Assembly (NCBI GenBank): GCA_963697455.1 | Contig: CAVOOI010000017.1 | Span: forward strand, 167,041-231,040 | DNA length: 64,000 nucleotides | From: JAFEDN01 sp963697455 | GTDB lineage: Bacteria; Pseudomonadota; Gammaproteobacteria; Coxiellales; Coxiellaceae | Direction of reading: 5' to 3' | Shown here: piece after piece, positions 7,905 to 15,637 of the stretch | How positions within the stretch are numbered: position 1 is the stretch's first letter | How the letters are laid out: every line of letters starts with the position of its first letter | Notes under the pieces: generated by a model | Database searches by the model: none | Told to the model about the DNA's origin: nothing | What the model saw: only the letters and a program-made list of their open reading frames with translations | Translations under genes and position numbers: made by a program

Positions 7905-8939
7905 ATGGCAACAACAAGAGCCGCAACAACCACAATGAAGGTGGCGCAGATTGCTCAGGCGGGAGCAGATTTCCAGATCGTCGAACGTGAGATTCCTAAA
8001 CCAAATGCTGGACAGGTGCTTATCAAAGTGCAGGCCTGTGGTGTTTGCCACAGTGACGTGCTGACCAAAGAAGGTCAGTGGCCCGGAATTCAATATCCCC
8101 GCGTTCCAGGACATGAAGTCGCAGGCATCATCGATCAGCTGGGCGCCGGCGTTTCCGAATGGAAGAAGGGGCAGCGCGTTGGCGTCGGTTGGCATGGCGG
8201 CCAAGACAATACCTGTCTCGCGTGCCGGCGCGGAGATTTTCGCAATTGCCGGAACTTGAAAATTTCAGGCATCAGCTATGACGGCGGATACGCGCAATAC
8301 ATGGTGGCCCCGGTAGAGGCGCTAGTAGCAATCCCGGAAAGTTTAAGTGACGTCGAAGCCGCACCGCTGCTCTGCGCCGGAATTACCACTTTCAATGCAC
8401 TGCGACACAGTGGCGCCTACCCTGGGGACCTGGTTGCGGTGTTGGGTGTCGGCGGTCTCGGTCACCTTGGCATTCAATTTGCGAATAAGTTTGGTTATCA
8501 CGTCGCGGCTATCGGGCGAGGATCTGAAAAGGCGGCGCTCGCAAAAAAACTCGGGGCGAGTGTGTACATTGATAGCGAATCGACCAACGCGGCACAGGCA
8601 TTGCAAAAACTAGGTGGCGCACAGGTCATTCTGGCGACTGCCCCAAGCTCGAAAGCAATGTCCGGGCTGATCGACGGTTTAGGGCCAAACGGCAAGCTGA
8701 TAGTGGTAGGCGTGGCATTTGATCCGATTGAAGTCACACCGGTACAACTCATTAGTGGAGTTCGAACTATTCAAGGTTGGAGCGCGGGAACGCCAACCGA
8801 TTCCGAAGACACACTACGGTTCTCCGCGCTAACCGGCGTACGCCCCATGATTGAAACATATCCCCTCGAAAAAGCAGCCGAAGCTTACGCGCGAATGATC
8901 AGTGGCAATGCGCAGTTCCGCGTCGTTCTGACGATGTAG
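7905..8939 (+). CDS. Zinc-dependent alcohol dehydrogenase (MDR family)
   Basis: 344 residues from the ATG preceded by AGGAGG at 7891-7896; an in-frame extension to 7839 has no ribosome site. The enzyme oxidises alcohols with NAD(P)+. Catalytic zinc ligands are visible in ACGVCHSDV and PGHEVAG. The structural zinc loop reads GGQDNTCLACRRGDFRNC, so three of the usual four Cys are present. The Rossmann motif is VLGVGGLGHLGIQFA. The C-terminus (NAQFRVVLTM) is standard. The gene is clearly more GC-rich than its AT-rich neighbours and stands alone, suggesting acquisition by transfer. Substrate cannot be told. Confidence 0.9.
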   Translation: MATTRAATTTMKVAQIAQAGADFQIVEREIPKPNAGQVLIKVQACGVCHSDVLTKEGQWPGIQYPRVPGHEVAGIIDQLGAGVSEWKKGQRVGVGWHGGQDNTCLACRRGDFRNCRNLKISGISYDGGYAQYMVAPVEALVAIPESLSDVEAAPLLCAGITTFNALRHSGAYPGDLVAVLGVGGLGHLGIQFANKFGYHVAAIGRGSEKAALAKKLGASVYIDSESTNAAQALQKLGGAQVILATAPSSKAMSGLIDGLGPNGKLIVVGVAFDPIEVTPVQLISGVRTIQGWSAGTPTDSEDTLRFSALTGVRPMIETYPLEKAAEAYARMISGNAQFRVVLTM

Positions 8940-8949
8940 AAGTAATACA

Positions 8950-9019
8950 GGGTCAAATCTGAAATTTTAAGCAGATCTTTTTTAAGAGCAACGGTATTGC
9001 CAAATTTCAGACTTGACCC
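8950..9019. repeat. Imperfect inverted repeat with a GGGTCAAGTCTGAAATTT-type end
   Basis: Arms 8950-8967 (GGGTCAAATCTGAAATTT) and 9002-9019 are complementary at 17 of 18 positions, separated by 34 bases. It lies between the convergent ends of the dehydrogenase and the ATPase remnant, so it may act as a terminator for both. The outer words (GGGTCAA...TTGACCC) recur in the palindrome at 35875-35937, suggesting a REP-like family. Confidence 0.55.
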
Positions 9020-9031
9020 CGGAACTCCTTC

Positions 9032-9887
9032 TCATTCCATCTCTATAAGAAATTGCCAAACCGGTAAAGTTTTAATATTTTCTAATAACCCACCATGCGT
9101 ATTTTTCGTTAAAATCAAACTGTGATCCCGGTAATGCCGTAAGATTTTTAGATCTGCTGGGCGTAACTGCTCTGACCATTTGACTTCTATCGCCATCACT
9201 CTTTTAGATTTAAGCCAAATAACATCTATCTCCCCCCCACCCTTGAAATAAAAAGCTTTACCATTCCGATGGCAATGACTGGCGACAACCGCTTCCACTA
9301 AAGTACTTTCTAGCAATACATGATTTATATATCCTTCTCGCTTTAACCAATTGGCTCAAGCGCGGTAAATAAAAGGATCGAAAAAATGAAATTTACGTGC
9401 TTTTCTCGGAAATCCCAGCTTTTTGTTCTGGTCAAAAGCCTGGAGATTGAACAGCACATCCATTCTTTCCAATAATCGGCAATAATCAATACAGGTTTCT
9501 TTTGCAACCAATCCCATTTTCTGAGTCAATGTCGAATAAGAAATTTGCGACACGCCGATTTGTAATAAAGTCCGCAATAGTGCAAGCAAAGTTTCTTCAT
9601 GTTTACCTTGTTTTAAAAAATCTCCTCGCAACCATTGCTCATAAGTTAAAAAAGTACCCTGGGTGATTTCACCATATTGAGCAAGATCATTAATAGCACG
9701 AAGATATCCGCCACATAATAAATAATTTTTAAAATAATGATTTAATTCTTGCAAATCAGCTATTGAAACCGGGAATATTTAAAGGCAAAGCCTTCCACCA
9801 GTCGAAGTGATACTGATATTTAAGCTGGAACAAAGCTCGCAAATGAGGGTCTAACTCTTTGAAAGCGCTTAAACTAATTCGAAATTG
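9032..9887 (-). pseudogene. Decayed AAA ATPase of the DUF4143/COG1373 type
   Basis: C-terminal half of an ATPase like those at 42665-43864 and 59195-60304. From upstream: a fragment (FRISLSAFKELDPHLRALFQ) ends at a frameshift near 9762. A second fragment carries the helical DUF4143 region to an in-frame TGA at 9356-9358. The last fragment has the PD-(D/E)XK-like core GGGEIDVIWLKSKRVMAIEVKW. The P-loop half is missing; the coding match ends where the 112-bp repeat begins (9888). Truncation, nonsense and frameshift together make it a genuine pseudogene rather than a sequencing problem. Confidence 0.75.
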
Positions 9888-9999
9888 GTTATGAATAAGG
9901 TAGAAATTATTAATCATAACAATGTGATAGCCGCACTAGACAAATTTGTCTAGTGCGCACAAGACAAATTTGTCTAGTCAAAAAGGGTACAAATTGTAC
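9888..9999 (+). repeat. 112-bp palindrome-rich repeat, copy 2
   Basis: Second copy of 6438-6549. Here GCACTAGACAAA/TTTGTCTAGTGC (9933-9956) is a perfect 24-bp palindrome. It is followed by AAGACAAATTTGTCTAG (9961-9977) and GTACAAATTGTAC (9987-9999). It abuts the truncated end of the ATPase remnant. Confidence 0.75.
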
Positions 10000-10020
10000 A
10001 ATAGCGTGGTAACTGGCGCC

Positions 10021-10054
10021 AGTATACCGACCTTTTCCTTAAGGAAATATTAAA
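10021..10054 (-). promoter_or_regulatory. Orphan PmrA-like promoter pointing left
   Basis: Minus strand: TTTAATATT-TC-CTTAAGGAA (10054 to 10035), eight bases, TATACT (10026 to 10021). It is nearly identical, flanks included, to the promoter at 5089-5122. Downstream on this strand there is only the 112-bp repeat and the ATPase remnant, so the gene it served appears lost. Confidence 0.5.
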
Positions 10055-10086
10055 TTTGCATACATTTATTTTTTAAAAACGATTCA

Positions 10087-10119
10087 TTTAATATTTTCTT
10101 AATATATAAAGCATAAAAT
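10087..10119 (+). promoter_or_regulatory. PmrA-like box and -10 for the membrane protein at 10153
   Basis: TTTAATATT-TT-CTTAATATA at 10087-10106 matches the tandem PmrA consensus at 16 of 18 positions. A TAAAAT -10 follows at 10114-10119, 33 bases before the ATG. Confidence 0.6.
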
Positions 10120-10152
10120 ATTGTTTTTTAAACTCCCTACCTAGAGCAGAAA

Positions 10153-10752
10153 ATGAGACAACCCTTACAAATTCCTGAACTTAAAAACAGCTTAAAACAA
10201 CTAGTTGAAGAACATCACGCCACTAAAATCCGAGCAAAGTGCTCTGGGGTTGTGACTATGCTCTTAGGCATCGGTACTACTGTGTGCGCCATGGGTCTCG
10301 GTCTTAAATGGCTTCCCCGCACAGACCCATTTTATCAAGATCCCTCCAGCATTGCTCTTGCATGTACTAGCTCATTTTTTACAATTGGCTTCATCTCTAT
10401 GTGTTATCTTAAGAACCGCGAAACATCAATTAATAGAAAAATTAGGCGTACAAAAGATACTTTAATAGCAGAATATACTGAAGTTATTTTTGACCAAAAC
10501 GGCGGAAATCGATTACCTTTAGAAGAAAGAGCGGGAGCACGAATTACTGCCGCACAACAGGCTGCAGAATACGTTAAGGAATTTTATGATAGAACACGTC
10601 AAAGAGAGTTTGATCCTGAGAAGGCATCAGCGGAAAGGATGAGCAGAAATGAACAATATAATATTGCTCTGTTTAATCCTCCACTTCTTGAAGAAAAACA
10701 TAGACCATTACTTCAGGCAAGCAACCAACCCATTGCACCCAGCCTCACCTGA
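10153..10752 (+). CDS. Two-helix membrane protein, effector candidate
   Basis: 199 residues, no recognised family. A basic N-terminal region is followed by two close hydrophobic helices at about 31-52 and 65-86 (MLLGIGTTVCAMGLGLKWL and CTSSFFTIGFISMCYL). A long charged, helical tail follows, ending HRPLLQASNQPIAPSLT. A hairpin membrane anchor with a large cytosolic tail is common in Dot/Icm effectors. The strong PmrA-like promoter box supports, but does not prove, that role. The ribosome site before the ATG is weak (AGAGCAGAAA). Confidence 0.6.
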   Translation: MRQPLQIPELKNSLKQLVEEHHATKIRAKCSGVVTMLLGIGTTVCAMGLGLKWLPRTDPFYQDPSSIALACTSSFFTIGFISMCYLKNRETSINRKIRRTKDTLIAEYTEVIFDQNGGNRLPLEERAGARITAAQQAAEYVKEFYDRTRQREFDPEKASAERMSRNEQYNIALFNPPLLEEKHRPLLQASNQPIAPSLT

Positions 10753-10785
10753 ATCGATCGGGTTAGGCGTGTCGATTCTGTCAAT

Positions 10786-12432
10786 TCAATAATTATAACT
10801 GGAACTGGAACTTGAGCTTGAATGTGAATTCGGATTTAACGGCTGTGACTTGAACGTACCATTCTTGAGTAAAAGCGCAGACTGACTGAAAGAATCCTCT
10901 GGTTTTTTCTCAGCGGGAGTTGGCGCCATTTCTTCAATTCTTCGCAAAGCTTTTTGTGCAGGCTTATAACCCTGTTGCATAGCTCTATTATAGAAAGATT
11001 TTGCCCGTTTTAAATTTTTTTTAACATGAAATCCTCGCTCTAAACAGCATCCAGCAATATACTGAGCTTGCCGCAAAGCATCAATACCGCTAGCCGCCCC
11101 AAGCAGCGAAACCATAGTCCTATCAATGTTTTCCTTGGAGGAGTCAACCCTAAACAAATACGCACAGAAACATAGAAAAGAAAGATAATTATATAAAGCA
11201 GACTCTCCAAATTTTAGGTAAAAATTTTGATCTCTTTCAAATTCATCAACTTGATAACATTTTCGCAACAAAATTCTAGAGGCATTAGGATTATCAAGTA
11301 ATTCCGTTTCTAATTTCTCAATTTGTGCTAATCCAAGCTGCGATTCCTGTTTAAATTTGTCGTCATTTTTTTTACTGTCCGACAATCTTAGCCGCTTGCT
11401 CTCAAGTACTTCGACCGATTTAGCAGGCACTCCTTGTTGTTGAGCTCCAGTTTGGCTGGTACTTTTCTTCTTTTTCTTCTTTTGCTTTTTCGGAAAAATT
11501 TCTTGATTGGTTGTAGAATTCTTGATTACCGAACTTGCAGTTTTTGCCGTAGCGACTTCAATTTTTGAAATTATTTCAGATCTAGAGTGTACTTGTGCTT
11601 GCAATTCCGCCAATTTTTCTTTTAAATTTGTATTTCTCATTTCTAATTCTGTATTCTGCTGTATCAACTGGGTATTGCCCTCAACAGATACGGTTTCCAG
11701 CGAACCCGATTTTTCCCGCTTTTCTTGACAGCTTTCCTCCCAAATTTCAATTTCTCTATCTTGATCGGCTAATTTTTTGCCTAAAATGTCTTTTTCTTCT
11801 TCAAGAGATTCAATTTCTAGCTCATTTTTAGACATTTGATCTTGCAATAAGATGTTTTTTTGATCGCAGCCCCTATTCAACTGAGCGCTTTTTAACTGCA
11901 TGTCCATATATAGATTATTTGCAACCAATAATTTTTTTTTAAGTAGTTTTATTGACTGTTGTATGTTTTTTGTAAGCGCCGTTTTTTGGAAAATTTCTGA
12001 TTCAATCTCATCGTTTACTCTATTAATACCCTCAGCTATGCCCAATGATTCTTGCTCTGATCTAATCGATTTATCTCTCTCCAACTGGAGCTCTAATTCA
12101 ATTTCTCTTAAAGCCGTATAGTTATTTTCTATTTTTATTTCTTTTTTTTCTAACTGCTGTGCACTGATAATAAGTTGCGCCCTTTGAGCTTGAACCGTAT
12201 CCCTTAATGATGTCAATTGTCGATTCAACTTCTCATTGTCCGCGGACTGAATCTGCTTAGATTTCTTTAGCTCAGCTATTTGCGCTTTTAAATCAGTGGA
12301 TTCTTTTTTAAGTCTTTCTTCCTGTTGCACCAAGCCTGCAATTTGTAAGCATAACGAATCCTTCTGATCCAGTAGAGTCTGGCGTTTCTTATGATTTTCC
12401 TCTATTTTTAATCCTATGTTATCATTATTCAT
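10786..12432 (-). CDS. Coiled-coil protein with Sel1-like C-terminal repeats
   Basis: About 548 residues from ATG 12432; a TTG six codons earlier is possible. Residues about 1-290 are almost unbroken heptad coiled coil rich in Glu, Lys, Gln and Leu. A lysine-rich linker (KKQKKKKKKSTS) follows near 325. The C-terminal third contains Sel1-like helices (LRQAQYIAGCCLERGFHV, KSFYNRAMQQGYKPAQKALR). The end is a low-complexity Ser run. Sel1 plus coiled coil is frequent in Legionellales effectors; function is unknown. It follows the similar gene at 12447-13451 with 14 bases between, so one operon. No signal peptide. Confidence 0.65.
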   Translation of the reverse strand: MNNDNIGLKIEENHKKRQTLLDQKDSLCLQIAGLVQQEERLKKESTDLKAQIAELKKSKQIQSADNEKLNRQLTSLRDTVQAQRAQLIISAQQLEKKEIKIENNYTALREIELELQLERDKSIRSEQESLGIAEGINRVNDEIESEIFQKTALTKNIQQSIKLLKKKLLVANNLYMDMQLKSAQLNRGCDQKNILLQDQMSKNELEIESLEEEKDILGKKLADQDREIEIWEESCQEKREKSGSLETVSVEGNTQLIQQNTELEMRNTNLKEKLAELQAQVHSRSEIISKIEVATAKTASSVIKNSTTNQEIFPKKQKKKKKKSTSQTGAQQQGVPAKSVEVLESKRLRLSDSKKNDDKFKQESQLGLAQIEKLETELLDNPNASRILLRKCYQVDEFERDQNFYLKFGESALYNYLSFLCFCAYLFRVDSSKENIDRTMVSLLGAASGIDALRQAQYIAGCCLERGFHVKKNLKRAKSFYNRAMQQGYKPAQKALRRIEEMAPTPAEKKPEDSFSQSALLLKNGTFKSQPLNPNSHSSSSSSSSYNY

Positions 12433-12446
12433 CACTAACCCTCGCC

Positions 12447-13451
12447 TCAACTCTTGCTATAATTAATATTGGTGTCTTGGCGGTTAGAATCGCTGGTATT
12501 TCGAGAAGTTTTCAAAATAGTATTCTTCACTAATGGCGACTTTTCTTTTTGCCTATTAGAACCTTTATTAGACGGAAGAAGAGAATTTATGAGTTGCTGA
12601 CTTTTTTGCTTTTGCAACGTCAATTCCATTATTTTTTGTTCTAATCCCTCATTTTCTTTCGTCAATAATTCATTCTCATCTTTCAAAATCTTGCTTTGTT
12701 TTGCAAGTAATCCCTGTTGTTTTGATTCATATTTTAGGATATCAATCCTTGAGTCTTTTTCAGTAACTAGATTTTTTAACTTATCATTATGAGTTCTCAA
12801 GCTATCGATTTGGTCCAATTGTTGGTTAATTTCATCCTGTATTAAATTATTAGTTTTTTCTTTACTAACCAATTGCATAGCAGTACTTGAACTAATTTCC
12901 TGATTTTTTTCTAACCTACGCGATAAATCATACTCAATACTCTTTCGCTCCTGCTCTAAACTCTTTATCTCTTGTTCAATACCTTGTAATACACTCTGTC
13001 GTTCAAGACTTTGTTTATTTAACTTTTCTAAGTGGAGAGATTGGTCGTGTATGGTAGCTTCCCATGCTCTGGACTTATCTTTTTCAGCTTGCAACGTTAA
13101 CCACGCTGCTCCCAAATCACCTTCAATTTTTTGAAATAACTGCATAGCATCATTTAGTTTTTCCCCTAGTTGCTGAAGCTCGAATTTATTCCAACTTATA
13201 ATGCCTTGATACTCAAGGCGCTGTTTAACCAAACCATCTGATAACTTCTGCAACCAATGGGTAGATTTTTTGGATTCTAAGAGTTGAGTAGACAAGCTAC
13301 CATGTTCCATCTTCCGCTCCGCAACCTTCTGCTTCAAATTATTGAGCTGAAGTTGCAAATCGTTAAGTAGTTGCGGCAGTTTTTCTTCTAGCTCTTTTAT
13401 TTTTTTAGATTGATCAATAATTTGCGTTTCTAATGGATTTTGACGACTCAT
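12447..13451 (-). CDS. Long coiled-coil protein, unknown function
   Basis: 334 residues with heptad coiled coil from about 8 to 290 (for example IIDQSKKIKELEEKLPQLL). A basic, Ser/Asn-rich tail follows. There is no enzyme motif and no signal peptide. A GGAGG lies 7 bases before the ATG. It resembles the N-terminal part of its operon partner, suggesting duplication or a heteromeric coiled-coil pair. A structural or host-targeted scaffold is possible, but only by inference. Confidence 0.6.
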   Translation of the reverse strand: MSRQNPLETQIIDQSKKIKELEEKLPQLLNDLQLQLNNLKQKVAERKMEHGSLSTQLLESKKSTHWLQKLSDGLVKQRLEYQGIISWNKFELQQLGEKLNDAMQLFQKIEGDLGAAWLTLQAEKDKSRAWEATIHDQSLHLEKLNKQSLERQSVLQGIEQEIKSLEQERKSIEYDLSRRLEKNQEISSSTAMQLVSKEKTNNLIQDEINQQLDQIDSLRTHNDKLKNLVTEKDSRIDILKYESKQQGLLAKQSKILKDENELLTKENEGLEQKIMELTLQKQKSQQLINSLLPSNKGSNRQKEKSPLVKNTILKTSRNTSDSNRQDTNINYSKS

Positions 13452-13560
13452 TATTTACCTCCACACCTTAATTCATTAAATAAATGTATCCCTCTATAAA
13501 ATTAGTTACTTTCTTAAAGTACAAAATATAATAGCAAGCCACCCAACTATTGGGCCAAAT

Positions 13561-14589
13561 TTACGGGTTTTTGGCAAACAAAGCGGCGTAATGGCGGGCG
13601 GTGCGATTCTTCCATGCGCCTTTATGGTATGCATATGCTGCCAACAACGGGAAAGCGATGGTCGCTTCGCAGTACACCATTTGTTCGTAAGTCATATCTA
13701 CTTTGCCCCAGGAGCAAGCTTCTTTCAGAGTAGAGCCGGACAATGCACCGTCGCGTTCATCGGCGACCGTAATTTGAATTGCATATTTGTGCATGGGCAC
13801 GTTTTCTTTTAACATTTCCGCGGCTACGACAATATCTTGAGCAAAATTTTTGGGTACGCCGCCGCCGATCATTAACAATCCAGTTTCATCGGTTTTAATT
13901 TTTAACTGAGTTAATTCGCGGAAGTCTTTCACTGAATCAATATGCACGTGACGCTCAGGATGTTGTTCTTGATGCATTACTAAACCAAAGCCCGCGCTGC
14001 AATCACTAAACGCCGGCACAAAAATCGGCACCTGGTGTTCATAAGCTTGGCGGACAATAGAATCCTGACCTTGTTTATGCGCAATTAAGTATTTCGCCAT
14101 CGCGACGATAAATTCGCGTGAAGAATATGCGCCCGGCGGTAAACTATTCGCGATTTCTAAAATAGTATTATCGCAAATTCGCAATTCGTCTTCATTGATC
14201 AAAGTATCGTAAATCCGGTCAATCGCCAATTCCCGAAGCTGATTATCATTGAGCGTGGGAGCGCCTTGATAATGCGAAAATCCCAATGCTTCAAAAAAAT
14301 CTTGGTCAACGATATTGGCGCCGGTGGAAACAATGGCGTCAATCATCCGGTTTTTGATTAAATCTACAATCACGTTTTTCATTCCGGCGCTTATCAGTGA
14401 ACCGGCTAAACATAAAATAATGCCACATTTTTCATCTTCTAGCATTTGGTGATAAATCTGCGCGGCGCGGGCCAAATTACGCGCTTGAAAAGCCGTATGC
14501 TGCATGGCTTCAATCATGCTGCAAACATTCATTTCCGCAATATTAATATGCTGGACTTTATTTTTTAATAACTCAGTTTTTGTATTCAC
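13561..14589 (-). CDS. Deoxyhypusine synthase-like protein
   Basis: 342 residues from GTG 14589 (GGAG at 8 bases); the longer frame overlaps the upstream gene and lacks a ribosome site. The deoxyhypusine synthase fold is recognised by GIILCLAGSLISAGMKNVIV, MIGGGVPKNFAQDIV and EACSWGKVD, where the Lys of SWGK matches the catalytic lysine of eukaryotic enzymes. Bacteria lack eIF5A, so members act on other amines, such as homospermidine formation from putrescine and spermidine. Its place after arginine decarboxylase and an agmatine deiminase-like gene supports a polyamine role. Exact product unknown. Confidence 0.82.
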   Translation of the reverse strand: MNTKTELLKNKVQHINIAEMNVCSMIEAMQHTAFQARNLARAAQIYHQMLEDEKCGIILCLAGSLISAGMKNVIVDLIKNRMIDAIVSTGANIVDQDFFEALGFSHYQGAPTLNDNQLRELAIDRIYDTLINEDELRICDNTILEIANSLPPGAYSSREFIVAMAKYLIAHKQGQDSIVRQAYEHQVPIFVPAFSDCSAGFGLVMHQEQHPERHVHIDSVKDFRELTQLKIKTDETGLLMIGGGVPKNFAQDIVVAAEMLKENVPMHKYAIQITVADERDGALSGSTLKEACSWGKVDMTYEQMVYCEATIAFPLLAAYAYHKGAWKNRTARHYAALFAKNP

Positions 14590-14608
14590 GCTTTTCTCCA
14601 AAAATATA

Positions 14609-15634
14609 CTAGATAGGAATTTGCATGGCAATTCCGTGCAGACTGCCGTAATTTTCCAACAACGAGCGGCTTGGAATTCCCTTTACTTCCCGAGTTGGAA
14701 AGCAGGATTGTAACATATTTTTGGCCACTTCATCCTGGGGAACCTCATAAATTGGCAATAATACTAAATGATTGGTAATCATAAATTTAGTGTAAGTGGC
14801 GGGTAATCTTTCGCCATTGGCCAGACTATAAATGGGCTGAGGCAGTGGTAACGGTACGAGATGGTAAGGCTGGCCCTGTACATTTTTAAATTGTTGCAGC
14901 TGATTTTCCATTGCCGCTAAAGATTCGAAATGTTCATCCCCAATCTCGGTGCATTGAGTGTAACCAATAGTTTGCGGATTAATAAAACGAGCCAGCTCGT
15001 CAATATGACCATCGGTATCATTACCCTGCAAGTAACCATGGTCCAGCCACAGAATTTGCTGCTGGCCTAAGTGTTTTTTCAGTAAATCTTCGATTTGATT
15101 TTGGTTATAATCAGGATTCCGATTTTTAGACAGTAAGCAACTGCGTGTAGTCAACAAACTGCCCGCGCCATCGGTTTCAATGCTGCCGCCTTCCAACACA
15201 AAATTAATTTGGTTAAATTGCGCTTGGGGAAAAAAGCTCTGATTGTGCAACTGCGACGCGACTAAATTATCCTGTAACGCGGGGTATTTATCGCCCCAAC
15301 CATTAAATTTAAAATTTAAGATCTTAGTTTGGTTCTGGTGGCGCAGGGTTAAAGGGCCATAATCCCGAGTCCACACGTCGTCGGAAGGTATAATAAAAAA
15401 CCGGATTCGGGGTAAATTGACGTTCGCTTCTATCAGTCTGCGCTGAATTTGATTGCGCTGTTCGATATCATAACAAATCACCATCAACGACTGGGTCATC
15501 GCCACCATTTTGACTAGATTTAAATAAATATTATCAACCGGCTCACGGATGGAATCCCAGTCGTGAGCATACCGATGCGGCCAATTAATTAGAATAGCGC
15601 GCTGCGGATCCCACTCGGGTAACAAATGAAACAT
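14609..15634 (-). CDS. Agmatine deiminase-family protein with catalytic Cys replaced by Gly
   Basis: 341 residues, full family length (PPAD type). Expected reaction: agmatine to N-carbamoylputrescine plus ammonia. Motifs present: SDDVWTRDYGPL, LNFKFNGWGDKY, LEGGSIETDG and NDTDGHIDELARF (catalytic His/Asp). At the C-terminus the family has GxLHC or GNIHC with the nucleophilic Cys; here it reads NYGSLHGIAMQIPI with a GGA codon at that place. Two base changes from TGC/TGT would be needed, so this is not a simple indel. The enzyme may be inactive or altered. It sits 3 bases after speA and overlaps the longer frame of the next gene. Confidence 0.85.
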   Translation of the reverse strand: MFHLLPEWDPQRAILINWPHRYAHDWDSIREPVDNIYLNLVKMVAMTQSLMVICYDIEQRNQIQRRLIEANVNLPRIRFFIIPSDDVWTRDYGPLTLRHQNQTKILNFKFNGWGDKYPALQDNLVASQLHNQSFFPQAQFNQINFVLEGGSIETDGAGSLLTTRSCLLSKNRNPDYNQNQIEDLLKKHLGQQQILWLDHGYLQGNDTDGHIDELARFINPQTIGYTQCTEIGDEHFESLAAMENQLQQFKNVQGQPYHLVPLPLPQPIYSLANGERLPATYTKFMITNHLVLLPIYEVPQDEVAKNMLQSCFPTREVKGIPSRSLLENYGSLHGIAMQIPI

Positions 15635-15637
15635 TTT

